Shown here: positions 22,010 through 33,640 of the stretch, piece by piece
Numbering within the stretch: the stretch's first letter is position 1
How the letters are laid out: each line of letters begins with the position of its first letter
Assembly: GCA_905116865.2 (NCBI GenBank)
Contig: CAJHNH020008557.1
Location: 186,001 to 250,000 of the forward strand
Length of the DNA stretch: 64,000 bases
Origin: Candidula unifasciata
Lineage: Eukaryota > Mollusca > Gastropoda > Stylommatophora > Geomitridae
Reading direction: 5' to 3'
Program-made: the position numbers and the translations under genes
Notes under the pieces: model-generated
Told to the model about the DNA's origin: nothing
Databases searched by the model: none
Seen by the model: the letters and a program-made list of their open reading frames with translations, nothing else

Positions 22010-22100
22010 GTCTACCGCGGCCGCCAGTATATGCAGCATACCCCGCCCCCGGCCAGTTTCCTCACCCGCTGTATTCTCCGGAGTTTACCAGCGCTTCCTG
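22010..22100 (+). CDS. TCF/LEF: TCF/LEF exon, proline-rich middle region (residues 38-68)
   Basis: The acceptor is CCTTCCCAG|G and the donor TG|GTGAGT. In phase with the previous exon it reads LPRPPVYAAYPAPG, then QFPHPLYSPEFTSAS, and begins a Trp codon that is finished by the next exon. LPRPP following DPKTG and the Trp at the exon edge match the TCF7L2 arrangement (IPRPPHPP ... PLGW). No open frame in the six-frame view spans it, because it is read in a frame closed outside the splice sites. Phases 1 in and 2 out fit both neighbours exactly. Confidence 0.88.
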
Positions 22101-22254
22101 GTGAGTTCTCTCCTCCCCACCACCAAATGGTTGTCGTTGTTGTTGAGTCTTGTGACTTTGAAGCTATGCTACTTGAATTAGGAGGGTTGTTAGTTAAATC
22201 CTTTCTCTTGCTGTCAGATTGAATTGTCTGTAATTATTTAACGAAATCAATGTA

Positions 22255-22440
22255 TAGATTTGACAGTAGCCACCGTGGTGTAGGCGTTAGATGCTCGCCT
22301 GCGGGCCGGAAGGTCATAGGTTCGGGTCTTGACCATACCGGACCTTTAAAAAAATACCTCAGCTGCCAGGTCAACCTAGCCTTGAACGCATACCAGATGC
22401 TAACCACATCACCCATCAAGTGTTGATTGGTCTATAAACT
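22255..22440 (+). repeat. tRNA-derived SINE family S2, copy 1
   Basis: The head reads GTAGCCACCGTGGTGTAGGC ... CTGCGGGCCGGAAGGTCAT with B-box-like GGTTCGGGTCT. The body has CCAGGTCAACCTAGCCTTGA. The same order of blocks is seen at 33505-33640, so this is a repeat family. Confidence 0.6.
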
Positions 22441-22496
22441 ATGCCTCTGTGCCCAGTACGCCCAAATGCGTGGAGACGGTCCTTATAAAATAATTA

Positions 22497-23410
22497 ACTA
22501 TAGCCAGTGCTCTTTGCACTTGTAGCTGACAGTAATTAATAATTATAGCCAGTGCTGTCTGCAGTTGTAGCTGACAGTAATAAATAATTATAGCCAGTGC
22601 TGTCTACACTTGTAGCTGACAGTAATTAATAATTATAGCCAGTGCTGTCTGCGCTTGTAGCTGACAGTAATTAATAATTATAACCAGTGCTGTCTGCACT
22701 TGTAGCTGACAGTAATTATTCATTATAGCCAGTGCTGTCTGCACTTGTAGCTGACAGTAATTAATCATTATAGCCAGTGCTGTCTGCAGTTGTAGCTGAC
22801 AGTAATAAATAATTATAGCCAGTGCTGTCTGCACTTGTAGCTGACAGTAATTAATAATTATAGCCAGTGCTGTCTGCGCTTGTAGCTGACAGTAATTAAT
22901 AATTATAACCAGTGCTGTCTGCACTTGTAGCTGACAGTAATTATTCATTATAGCCAGTGCTGTCTGCACTTGTAGCTGACAGTAATTAATCATTATAGCC
23001 AGTGCTGTCTGCAGTTGTAGCTGACAGTAATAAATAATTATAGCCAGTGCTGTCTGCACTTGTAGCTGACAGTAATTAATCATTATAGCCAGTGCTGTCT
23101 GCAGTTGTAGCTGACAGTAATTAATAATTATAGCCAGTGCTGTCTGCACTTGTAGCTGACAGTAATTAATCATTATAGCCAGTGCTGTCTGCACTTGTAG
23201 CTGACAGTAATTCCATAATGTCTGCATAACCAGTGCTGTCTGCATAGCCAGTAGCTGACAGTAATAGCTCATTATAGCCAGTGCTGTCTGCACTTGTAGC
23301 TGACAGTAATTAATCATTATAGCCAGTGCTGTCTGAACTTGTAGCTGACAGTAATAAATAATTATAGCCAGTGCTGTCTGCGCTTGTAGCTGACATTAAT
23401 TACAGCCAGC
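22497..23410. repeat. minisatellite, 45-bp unit, about 20 copies with higher-order structure
   Basis: The unit contains TAGCCAGTGCTGTCTGCACT and TGTAGCTGACAGTAATTA. A set of five variant units (225 bp) is repeated in the same order, seen most easily from the variants AATAAATAATTA, CTGCGCTTG, ATAACCAG and AATTATTCATTA. Since 45 is a multiple of 3 the minus strand has a 237-codon frame of 15-residue repeats, which I do not regard as a gene. Confidence 0.95.
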
Positions 23411-23844
23411 TACCTCTTTATATTTAATTACCACTGATGTTTTGTGTATAGTTTAATAATGTTAACTTGTAAAAACTAGTGCTTTTTGTGCATTTTTGTT
23501 TAGCTTTAAGTGATTATAGTTAATACTATAAGTATATTTTTAACGTTCAGTGGTTATCGTTAGTACTATCATTTTTAACTGTCAGTGATCATAGCTAGTA
23601 CTATGATTATATTTTTTAACTGTCAAGTGATTATAATTAGTATTATGAGTATATTGTAAAACTGTCATTGATTGTAGTTAGTTCTATGAGTATATTTTTA
23701 ACTATTTGTGATCTCTTCATGCATTTTCACTATCTATATTTACAGTTAGTGCTCAATTTAAAATGTTTCCCTTCAACAGTAATTTTACCTTGTGCTTTCT
23801 GTGTAATGTTTCAATATCCATAATTATAGTCATTGCTCTCAGTA
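23411..23844. repeat. degenerate repeat linking two arrays, about 40-bp period
   Basis: Decayed units such as TTAACTGTCAGTGATCATAG and TAGTACTATGAGTATATTTT keep the TCAGTG and TATAG blocks of the 45-bp array on the left. Near 23820 AATTATAGTCATTGCTCTCA passes directly into the 38-bp array on the right. Confidence 0.7.
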
Positions 23845-24440
23845 TGTTTCATTGTCTGTGAAAACAGCCAGTGCTTTCAGTATGTTTCATTGTCTTTGAA
23901 ATCAGACAGTGCTCTCCGCATGTTTTGTTGTCTGTGAAAACAGACAGTGCTCTCAGGATGTTTCATTGTCTGTGAAAACAGACAGCGCTCTCAGCATGTT
24001 TCATTGTCTGTGAAAACAGACGCTGTCAGCTTGTTTCATTGTCTGTGGAAACAGTTAGTGCCCTCAGCAGATTTCATTGTCTGTGGAAACAGCCAGTGCT
24101 CTCAGCATATTATTTCATTGTCTGTGGAAACAGCCAGTGCTCTCAGCATATTTCATTGTCTGTGGAAACAGCCAGTGCTCTCAGCATATTTCATTGTCTG
24201 TGGAAACAGCCAGTGCTCTCAGCATATTTCATTCTCTGTGCAAACAGCCAGTGCTCTCAGCATGTTTCATTGTCTGTGGAAACAGCCAGTGCTCTCAGCA
24301 TTTTTCATTTTCTGTGGAAACAGCCAGTGCTCTCAGCATATTTCATTGTGCAAACAGCAAGTGCTCTCAGCATGTTTCATTGTCTGTGTAAACAGCCAGT
24401 GCTCTTCAGTATGGTTCATTGTCTGTGTAAACAGCCATTA
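23845..24440. repeat. minisatellite, 38-bp unit, about 15 copies
   Basis: The unit contains TTCATTGTCTGTGGAAACAG and CCAGTGCTCTCAGCATAT. Left copies have GTGAAAACAGACAG, right copies GTGGAAACAGCCAG. Overlapping frames of 104-181 codons on the + strand are repeat artefacts. Confidence 0.95.
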
Positions 24441-24558
24441 CTGTGCTCTGAACTCAGTGTGTGTATGCACAATCACAAGTCTAGCTTATTGATGCTTGTA
24501 GTACAGCTTGTGAACAAGTAACTTTAAAATCAAATTGAGTCTCTGCAGGTGGGAGGCC

Positions 24559-24852
24559 TACAGAAGAATAGGTTGTATTTTGTGGAAACAATAACAAACA
24601 CAGAGGTTCCCGAGTGACTGGATATAAAAAAGAATAGCTAATTAACATTGTTCATAAAAATCACACTGGAGGGAAAAGTTGACAGAAGAAGAGCAAAAAA
24701 TAAACATAAACAAATGAGAGGTCAACATCAGGAGAGAGACACGCCTCAGTATACGAGAGTGTACAACCAAGACAGGTGAGGGAAAGAGAGAAAGTATGGC
24801 GAAGATCCATTGCAGCCAGCCTTCATTGTGGAAATGGCCCCTGACTGATTGA
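24559..24852 (+). mobile_element. LINE-tail element family A, copy 1
   Basis: The start TACAGAAGAATAGGT and the end CATTGCAGCCAGCCTTCATT align with the copy at 48158-48481. Encoded remnants such as YRRIGCILWKQ belong to the far C-terminal region of a non-LTR reverse transcriptase. It has in-frame stops. Confidence 0.7.
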
Positions 24853-25471
24853 ATGCAACTTGGCTTGAAAAGTTAGGGGATGTGAAACATGAAATGGTGC
24901 ATGCCAACACCTCTCATTGGCTCTGACACTGAAGCATCCCTGGGGTTCAACGTTTACCCGATCTTCCGTTTTCTTGTGAAAAGCGTGTTGAGTATCAGTG
25001 GAGGAAATGTTGAGTCGTGTCAGGCCAGGTGCAGAAGTCGTCTGGAGGCACAGTGACTGCTGCTAGCATTAGCAGGTCACAGCGGAACAACCTGGGAGAT
25101 GCACCACCACCACGCCTCCAACAGGCATCCAGCTAGGAAATGTTTTACCTATCTTCTTTCACCTGTTTTAGGCTCCTCACTCCGCACATGATTTAGGCTT
25201 ACCTGTGTGTCTTAGACGAGACACTCCTCTCCTGCCATACCTTGACACTCTCTCACCTGTCCTGGACATGTCATTCCTCACAAACACACAGTAAAGCTGC
25301 AAGTTGATTACCAGAGCTTCATGAGAACTCCTTCACATGTGTAAAAGACACTCTTTGGTTTGTTGAATGACACTGCCAGCTGTGGCTTCATATCTCTTGT
25401 GCTTTTGTGGCTGAAACAGTTCTGAATTGTCTAGAAGCATGAAGAACAGTAAGTTTATATCACGTTTATTG
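24853..25471. other. unique intronic stretch
   Basis: No exon or RNA gene recognised between the element and the long 45-bp array. Confidence 0.4.
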
Positions 25472-28400
25472 AGGTGGCCAGTGTACAGATATAGGCTGTA
25501 TGTGTACTCTAGGAAGAGACAACCAGTGTACAGATATAGGCTGTATGTTTACTCTAGGAAGAGACAACCAGTGTACAGATATAGGCTGTATGGTTAACTA
25601 GCCAGACAACCAGTGTATTTATAGGCTGTATGTTTACTCTAGGAAGAGACAACCAGTGTACAGATATAGGCTGTATGTTTACTCTAGGAAGAGACAACCA
25701 GTGTACAGATATAGGTTGTAGGTGTACTCTAGGAAGAGACAACTAGTGTACAGATATAGGCTGTATGTTTACTCTAGGAAGAGACAACTAGTGTACAGAT
25801 ATGGGTTGTAGGTGTACTCTAGGAAGAGACAACCAGTGTACAGATATAGGTTATAGGTGTACTCTAGGAAGAGACAACCAGTGTACAGATATAGGTTGTA
25901 GGTGTACTTTAGGAAGAGGACAACCAGTGTACAGATATAGCTCTGTACTTTATGAAGAGACAACCAGTGTTTCATTAGGTTGTAGGTGTACTTTAGGAAG
26001 ACAACCAGTGTACAGATATAGGTTGTAGGTGTACTTTAGGAAGAGACAACCAGTGTACAGATATAGGTTGTAGGTGTACTCTAGGAAGAGACAACTAGTG
26101 TACAGATATAGGTTGTAGGTGTACTCTAGGAAGAGACAACCAGTGTACAGATATAGGTTGTATTGTGTACTCTGTGGAAACAGACAACTAGTGTACAGAT
26201 ATAGGTTGTAGGTGTACTCTGGAAAGACAGCCAGTGTACAGATATAGGTTGTAGGTGTACTCTAGGAAGAGACAACCAGTGTACAGATATAGGTTGTCGG
26301 TGTACTTTAGGAAGAGACAACTAGTGTACAGATATGGGGTGTAGGTGTACTCTAGGAAGAGACAACTAGTGTACAGATATGGGTTGTAGGTGTACTCTAG
26401 GAAGAGACAACCAGTGTACAGATATAGGTTGTAGGTGTACTTTAGGAAGAGACAACCAGTGTACAGATATAGGTTGTAGGTGTACTTTAGGAAGAGACAA
26501 CCAGTGTACAGATATAGGTTGTAGGTGTACTTTAGGAAGAGACAACTAGTGTACAGATATAGGTTGTAGGTGTACTTTAGGAAGAGACAACCAGTGTACA
26601 GATATAGGTTGTAGGTGTACTTTAGGAAGAGACAACTAGTGTACAGATATAGGTTGTAGGTGTACTCTAGGAAGAGACAACCAGTGTACAGATATAGGTT
26701 GTAGGTGTACTTTAGGAAGAGACAACCAGTGTACAGATATGGGTTTGTAACTCTAGGAAGAGACAACAAGTGTACAGATAAGGTCACGTGTACTTTAGGA
26801 AGAGACAACTAGTGTACAGATATAGGTTGTAGGTGTACTCTAGGAAGAGACAACCAACAGAATAGGTTGTAGGTGTACTTTAGGAAGAGACAACTAGTGT
26901 ACAGATATAGGTTGTAGGTGTACTCTAGGAAGAGACAACCAGTGTACAGATATAGGTTGTAGGTGTACTTTAGGAAGAGACAACTAGTGTACAGATATAG
27001 GTTGTAGGTGTACTCTAGGAAGAGACAACTAGTGTACAGATATGGGGTGTAGGTGTACTCTAGGAAGAGACAACCAGTGTACAGATATAGGTTGTAGGTG
27101 TACTCTAGAAAGAGACAAGTGTACAGATATAGGGTGTAGGTGTACTCTAGGAAGAGACAACTAGTGTACAGATATGGGGTGTAGGTGTACTCTAGGAAGA
27201 GACAACAAGTGTACAGATATAGGTTGTAGGTGTACTCTAGAAAGAGACAACTAGTCTACAGATATAGGGTGTAGGTGTACTCTAGGAAGAGACAACCAGT
27301 GTACAGATATAGGGTGTAGGTGTACTTTTACAACTAGTGTACAGATCTTCCGGTGTACTTTGGAAGAGACAACTAGTGTACAGATATAGGTTGTAGTGTA
27401 CTCTAGGAAGAGACTAGTGTACAGATATGGGGTGTAGGTGTACTCTAGGAGACAGTGTACAGATATGGGGTGTAGGTGTACTCTAGGAAGAGACAACAAG
27501 TGTACTATGGGTTGTAGGTGTACTTCAGGTCAACTAGTGTACAGATATGGGTTGTAGGTGTACTCTAGGAAGAGACAACCAGTGTACCAGATATAGGTTG
27601 TAGGTGTACTTTAGGAAGAGACAACTAGTGTACAGATATGGGTTGTAGGTGTACTCTAGGAAGAGACAACTAGTCAGATATAGGTTGTAGGTGTACTCTG
27701 GAAGAGACAACTAGTGTACAGATATAGGTTGTAGGTGTACTTTAGGAAGAGACAACAGTGTACAGATATAGGTTTACCTAGGTGTACTCTAGAAGAGACA
27801 ACTAGTGTACAGATATGGGGTGTAGGTGTACTCTAGGAAGAGACACTATGTACAGATATAGGTTGTAGGTGTACTCCTAGGAAGAGACAACTAGTGTACA
27901 GATAAAGGTTGTAGGTGTACTCTAGAAGAGACAACTAGTGTACAGATATATGTTGTAGATGTACTTTAGGAAGAGACAAACCAGTGTACAATATAGGTTG
28001 TAGGTGTACTCTAGGAAGAGACAACTAGTGTACAGATATAGGTTGTAGGTGTACTCTAGGAAGAGACAACCAGTGTACAGATATAGGGTGTAGGTGTACT
28101 TTAGGAAGAGACAACTAGTGTACAGATATAGGTTGTAGGTGTACTCTAGGAAGAGACTAGTGTACAGATATGGGGTGTAGGTGTACTCTAGGAAGAGACT
28201 AGTGTACAGATATGGGGTGTAGGTGTACTCTAGGAAGAGACAACAAGTGTACAGATATGGGTTGTAGGTGTACTTCAGGAAGAGACAACTAGTGTACAGA
28301 TATGGGTTGTAGGTGTACTCTAGGAAGAGACAACCAGTGTATAGATATAGGTTGTAGGTGTACTTTAGGAAGAGACAACTAGTGTACAGATATGGGTTGT

Positions 28401-29855
28401 AGGTGTACTCTAGGAAGAGACAACTAGTGTACAGATATGGGTTGTAGGTGTACTCTAGGAAGAGACAACTAGTGTACAGATATGGGTTGTAGGTGTACTC
28501 TAGGAAGAGACAACCAGTGTACAGATATAGGTTGTAGGTGTACTCTAGGAAGAGACAACCAGTGTACAGATATGGGTTGTAGGTGTACTCTAGGAAGAGA
28601 CAACCAGTGTACAGATATAGGTTGTAGGTGTACTCTAGGAAGAGACAACTAGTGTACAGATATAGGTTGTAGGTGTACTCTAGGAAGAGACAACTAGTGT
28701 ACAGATATGGGTTGTAGGTGTACTCTAGGAAGAGACAACTAGTGTACAGATATGGGTTGTAGGTGTACTCTAGGAAGAGACAACTAGTGTACAGATATGG
28801 GTTGTAGGTGTACTCTAGGAAGAGACAACTAGTGTACAGATATGGGGTGTAGGTGTACTCTAGGAAGAGACAACTAGTGTACAGATATGGGTTGTAGGTG
28901 TACTCTAGGAAGAGACAACTAGTGTACAGATATGGGTTGTAGGTGTACTCTAGGAAGAGACAACTAGTGTACAGATATGGGTTGTAGGTGTACTCTAGGA
29001 AGAGACAACTAGTGTACAGATATGGGTTGTAGGTGTACTCTAGGAAGAGACAACTAGTGTACAGATATGGGTTGTAGGTGTACTCTAGGAAGAGACAACT
29101 AGTGTACAGATATGGGTTGTAGGTGTACTCTAGGAAGAGACAACTAGTGTACAGATATGGGGTGTAGGTGTACTCTAGGAAGAGACAACCAGTGTACAGA
29201 TATAGGTTGTAGGTGTACTCTAGGAAGAGACAACCAGTGTACAGATATGGGTTGTAGGTGTACTCTAGGAAGAGACAACTAGTGTACAGATATAGGTTGT
29301 AGATGTACTTTAGGAAGAGACAACCAGTGTACAGATATAGGTTGTAGGTGTACTCTAGGAAGAGACAACTAGTGTACAGATATAGGTTGTAGGTGTACTC
29401 TAGGAAGAGACAACTAGTGTACAGATATGGGGTGTAGGTGTACTCTAGGAAGAGACAACTAGTGTACAGATATAGGTTGTAGATGTACTTTAGGAAGAGA
29501 CAACCAGTGTACAGATATAGGTTGTAGGTGTACTCTAGGAAGAGACAACAAGTGTACAGATATAGGTTGTAGGTGTACTCTAGGAAGAGACAACTAGTGT
29601 ACAGATATAGATTGTAGTTGTACTCTAGAAAGAGACAACAAGTGTACAGATATGGGGTGTAGGTGTACTCTAGGAAAAGACAATCTGTGTACAGATATAG
29701 GCTGTACATATACTCTATAGAAAGAGACAACCAGTGTACAGATATAGGTTGTAGTTGTACTCTATAGGAAGAGACAACCAGCGTACAGATATAGGTTGTA
29801 GGTGTACTCTAGGAAGAGACAACTACTTTACAGATATGGGTTGTACATGTAAGGA
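25472..29855. repeat. minisatellite, 45-bp unit, about 97 copies (longest array)
   Basis: The unit contains GTGTACAGATATAGGTTGTA and GGTGTACTCTAGGAAGAGAC plus AACTA or AACCA. The right part (28000-29700) is very regular and leaves a 602-codon minus-strand frame of 15-residue repeats; the stretch at about 26750-27990 is full of short indels. The frame has no start context, domain or non-repeat flank and is not a gene. Confidence 0.97.
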
Positions 29856-30450
29856 AAAAAGATACAGAGTAGAGAATAAAGATCGGGGGCAGAATTATCT
29901 TTTTCAAGCTTCTGTCAAACACAGTACAGTAGTGACCCTGCTATAGTGACCATGACTTCTCTAACTGTCTGAACAATGCTTACACTGAGCTAGCATATTT
30001 GATGACAGCCTTTACATTGGACACAGCTGATAAAGCTGTGCTGGATATTCACAAGCCAGAGGTGGAGACAGACCACTTTACTCTACCAGCAGTTTTAGAA
30101 CTGTCATTGTAACAGTTACTACTGCCGTAATTATAATAGCGGACAATTATGACAGTAATCCCACTGTCCCTGATGATGTACCTGTGTGCCCAACAATGTG
30201 ACTGGGCGTCACTGTGACTGGGCGTCACTGTGACTGGGTGTCACTGTAGATGGGCGTCATCGGCCCGGAACATGATAGGTGACATTTATCGTGGCTATGA
30301 AAGTGTCATCTCCCTTGTTGTATGGTGTTATTGTGTTTAGAGACAGTGAGGCATTAATGCTTACACTTTTAGCATTTACAGGGTTACCTCTATTTAACAT
30401 TACTGTGGGAAAGGCGGACAAGCTGAAAGATCTTTACAAGGGACATAATC
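29856..30450. other. intronic stretch with a 16-bp microsatellite
   Basis: Mostly unique. Four copies of a unit like GTGACTGGGCGTCACT lie at about 30198-30250; GTGAC and GTCAC inside the unit pair with each other. Confidence 0.5.
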
Positions 30451-30785
30451 TGCAAAATAGGTCATATTCCATGGAAACAAAAACAGTCAGTCATATACAC
30501 AGGTTCTGAAAAGATAACACAGAAAAGAGAGTTGCTGAAAGAAATAAACTAGAGACACCTAATATAATTCGGCCACATAAGCCTCTTTTTTAAAAACACC
30601 TCCTTGAAAGAGAAGTTAAAGGCAAGGCAAGTCAGTAAGAGGATGACAATGATATAAGTGGGAGGCCAGCACCAAAACATGGAGTAACAGCAATCTGAGA
30701 GAGTGTACTGCCAGAATAAGAGGCAGAGTATATTGAAGATCCATTGCAGCCAACATTTATTGTGGAGACATCATACAGTTGATGG
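30451..30785 (+). mobile_element. LINE-tail element family A, copy 2
   Basis: It aligns with the copies at 24559 and 48158 from TGCAAAATAGGTCATATTCC through AAGAGAGTTGCTGAAAGAAA to ATCCATTGCAGCCAACATTT. It is the most diverged of the three. Confidence 0.65.
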
Positions 30786-30879
30786 AAACTACAGTGGAAG
30801 AGAGGCTTGTCACTTTCTTTTCTTGTTTATAAAAGTAGCAGGGTGAGTAGTGGGAGATGCTGCAGCGTGTTGAATTATT

Positions 30880-31020
30880 TGTAAGTGCTAATACAGACAT
30901 CTAACCCTCGTGCAGATGATCAGGGTTCGAACCGCCAGGGGCAAAATTAAACACCCTAACCTGCACAGTCGGACAGTGAAACAGCACTACCCCTGCGGCC
31001 TTAAATCCTCTGGTTCACCT
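30880..31020 (+). repeat. tRNA-like SINE
   Basis: The B-box-like GGGTTCGAACCGCC (about 30925) is followed by GGGGCAAAATTAAACACC and a C-rich body. The A-box region is weak. It sits about 90 bp upstream of a TCF exon acceptor. Confidence 0.45.
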
Positions 31021-31107
31021 GTGCCATCCTAAATAAGGATAGTAGTGATAGTTATACATGTTTGAATGTATCAACATTAATATGCTTATTATTTTTGTGT
31101 GTTTCAG

Positions 31108-31302
31108 GCACAGATCTCATTACCCTATCACCTCAGGTGCCTTTGCGGGCTCTTTTCCGCCATCGTTAACATCTTTATCTTGTTATGGGCCTTCAGGGAT
31201 CCTACCTCACCTCGGCCACCCAGGCATTCCACACCCGGCATCTTTAGGCCCGGGACCCAAGTCAGAACTCATGTCTCCCCAACTTTTGCAAGAGACTCAC
31301 AG
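31108..31302 (+). CDS. TCF/LEF: TCF/LEF exon, PITSGAF/GIPHPA region (residues 68-133)
   Basis: The acceptor is TTTTTGTGTGTTTCAG and the donor AG|GTAGGT. It completes the Trp codon and reads HRSHYPITSGAFAG, then SCYGPSGILPHLGHPG, then IPHPASLGPG and ELMSPQLLQETH, ending two bases into an Arg codon. YPITSGAF and GIPHPA correspond to YPITTGGF and GIPHPAIV of vertebrate TCF proteins. This Pro/Gly/Ser-rich part lies between the Groucho-interaction region and the HMG box in the family and is expected to be disordered. Phases match both neighbours. Confidence 0.92.
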
Positions 31303-31469
31303 GTAGGTAGGCTTGCTTCTTGGGTTTTCACACTCATGTTTCATTGTCTTGTATACAGGTTTGTTTTTATAGTCGAATTGTCTACTATTTAACTTGTATA
31401 TCATCATTGTTTGCATTTCTGATAGTTTTAATTTCCTGTCTGTTCCTCTTGTCTGTGCCTTCCTGAACA

Positions 31470-32200
31470 CACACGCACCCCCCCCCCCCCCCCCCCCAAA
31501 ATCATCTTGTGCCATTATGTCACATAGGGCTTGCAGTCTGTTCCTCACTTCCATTCTGTATTGAGCAATGCTTTCAGTATAATCCAGTCTAGCGTCTCTG
31601 GCCTCCCTTATCACTCTTCACTTTTGGGTTTCTTTTATGGGACCTCGCTTCCTCCTGCTTGATGATTCTATGCTCGTTTCTTCTCAGGTTGTGTCCAGTA
31701 CAGTGCTGTGTTTTTATAACTCAGAAATTTCACGCATTTCTTCACTCCTCTTGAATTCATCCCATTTTATGTTCAGCATTTTCCTCAGCTATTTATTTTC
31801 AAATTTATGAAACATTTGTTTCATTCTCCAACTTTTACTGGCATATGTAAAAATTTAAGTAACAGTAGAACAGAAAATAAGTTAACTTGTTCTTAAAATT
31901 TTTAAAAATTTCAAAATATGACCTGTACAATTTACAACCTATACAAAATGGGAGAGGGAGGGAGGGAGGGGGGGGGGGGGGGGGGAGGATCATTTCATCA
32001 TCTGTTTCTTGTCTTATAAATTTCATTGTAGAGTTTCACTTCCTTGCCTTTCCTTGTGTGTGTGTGTTTGTACCTGTGTAGCTTTTTCTTTTTCATTTTT
32101 TCAATGTTACTTTCATATCTGTTCCCTGTCATATATGTTGTTACTGTTTCCGCTTTAGATATTCTTACTTCCATGTCTGGATATGCTATATAAGCTTTTC
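31470..32200 (-). mobile_element. decayed non-LTR retrotransposon fragment
   Basis: Minus-strand remnants read, in order, ISKAETVTTYMTG, TYASKSWRMKQ, KMLNIKWDEF and YRMEVRNRLQALCDIMA, the same C-terminal landmarks as the fragment at 3408-4078 (TYGCESW, RRILNFKW, ATSALCAAL). Stops and frame changes are frequent. Poly-G/C tracts at 31478-31497 and 31969-31986 interrupt it. Confidence 0.55.
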
Positions 32201-32419
32201 TATTTTTGACTAATACACATTATGCATAAAGATGTATAAACCTAACATGCTTTTTAGATAGTATGCCATTGCTATTTTCAGAATGGTTTGATCTGTTTTC
32301 TGTGTAACGTGAAGTGGCTGTTTTGGCAGTGTTTATGTACAGTGTGATTTCATAAAATTAATTGACTTATTAAAAAAGATGCTGACAAAGATGAAATAAC
32401 ATTTCAACTGACCCTGCAG

Positions 32420-32627
32420 GCAGCTGAACTCATTGCACAGAGATGAAAATTCCAGCTGCAAGCCCTCCCACCACAGCCCAGGTGCCGGAGAAGACACCAG
32501 GAAAAGGCCCTATGTCAAGAAGCCCTTAAACGCCTTTATGTTGTTTATGAAAGAGATGAGGCCAAAGGTCATCTCTGAGTGTACATTGAAAGAGTCTGCA
32601 GCTATTAACCAGATTCTTGGCCGGAGG
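32420..32627 (+). CDS. TCF/LEF: TCF/LEF exon, first half of HMG box (residues 133-202)
   Basis: The acceptor is GACCCTGCAG|G and the donor AGG|GTGAGT. After [12 protein letters not shown] and a His/Pro linker it reads [20 protein letters not shown], then [17 protein letters not shown] and ILGRR. This is the start and first two helices of the sequence-specific TCF/LEF HMG domain; [15 protein letters not shown] and [11 protein letters not shown] are near-invariant in the family. It ends at phase 0 after ILGRR, the conserved exon boundary inside the box. The in-frame run-on past the donor to 32843 is intron. Confidence 0.98.
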
Positions 32628-32739
32628 GTGAGTACCTATGTGCACTTGTTATTTTATTGTCATAGGGTGTCAATCGGTCAATCAATCAATCAGTCAGTCA
32701 ATCAGCATATTCTTTACAGAACGTCACTTTTTTCACAGC

Positions 32740-33030
32740 ACGTGAAAGTCTGTCTAGCCAATTCTCCAGCCCTGTGTGCTTTCATATCTGATGCGCCTTC
32801 AGCATCCTGTATCTATACTTTATGGAGGTCAGGCTCTACCTAGTTTTTGAGAAACTGCACCTTCCATCTCCATCCATCATGATGCTTGACATGTCTAGAA
32901 TAACACAGGAGAGGATGCTGTTTATGAGCCAGTTCTCCTTGGTGTTCAGGTAATGCAGGATGTCAACGTTTTTCTTCTTCTGAATCCGCAGTATTTTAAG
33001 AATTGTTTTGCAGCATTTCAGTTCAAAAGT
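32740..33030 (-). mobile_element. LINE family B fragment, minus copy
   Basis: The minus strand has TTTGAACTGAAATGCTGCAA, then AAGGAGAACTGGCTCATAAA and GATGGAAGGTGCAGTTT, in the same order as at 63060-63260 on the + strand. The encoded C-terminal reverse-transcriptase frame is broken. Sequence further upstream on the minus strand (33031-33350) may belong to it but is unplaced. Confidence 0.65.
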
Positions 33031-33504
33031 TCAAATTTTTTGTTTCTCCAAGGCCTGAGAGTGACTCATCTCTGAACACTTAGTAATATGTCACTGTTGT
33101 CTCCTGTGGCTCTGAAGAGGTGAACAGAGAGGAAGGATAAACAGATTCCTGTGATATTCAACAGTTGTAAATGGATTATTGCCTGTTTGAATTCTGTATC
33201 CAACCACATGAAGAGGGTCGCTGTTAGTGCCTGATGGGAGTTGTTGAGTACAACCTGTACCAGGTTCCTTCGATGTTGGTTTGAGGATTTGGGAGAGAGT
33301 TCCCCACTCTGGCTTTATGATCTTCTTTCCTCTAGCTGACACAATTTATATGACCAGGTCTGTTGTAAATTCTGACAACAGTTCAGGTTTGTCACGTTTA
33401 CTACCGACAGATGATATCTGACGCCATAACAGATGACGGCTGAACGTGCAGGCACCCCTGATGACATAAATATTTACTGTATTTAAAGCTCCCTTTCCTT
33501 TAAG
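33031..33504. other. intronic stretch, unresolved
   Basis: No exon is seen. It may be a decayed part of the antisense LINE to its left. Confidence 0.3.
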
Positions 33505-33640
33505 TTAGCCATCTTGGTGCAACAGCTAAATGCTTGTCTGCGGATCTGAAGGTGTGGTGTTCAGATCTGCATGGAGTCAAATTCTGCCATACATAACCTT
33601 GGCTCCCAGGCCGAGCCAGCCTTAAATGAGTATCAGTTGT
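33505..33640 (+). repeat. tRNA-derived SINE family S2, copy 2
   Basis: It matches 22255-22440 in order: GCCATCTTGGTGCAACAGC, TGCTTGTCTGCGGATCTGAA, GGTGTTCAGATCTGC, CCCAGGCCGAGCCAGCCTTA. The 38-bp array begins at its 3' end. Confidence 0.6.

Noticed and set aside
22604..23317. 237-codon minus-strand repeat protein
   Set aside because: It is a 45-bp minisatellite read in a stop-free frame; no start context or flanking domain.
32433..32843. A complete 136-residue HMG protein, or a SOX gene
   Set aside because: The frame runs past a clear GTGAGT donor; the box continues at 35572 and has the TCF/LEF signature and C-clamp.
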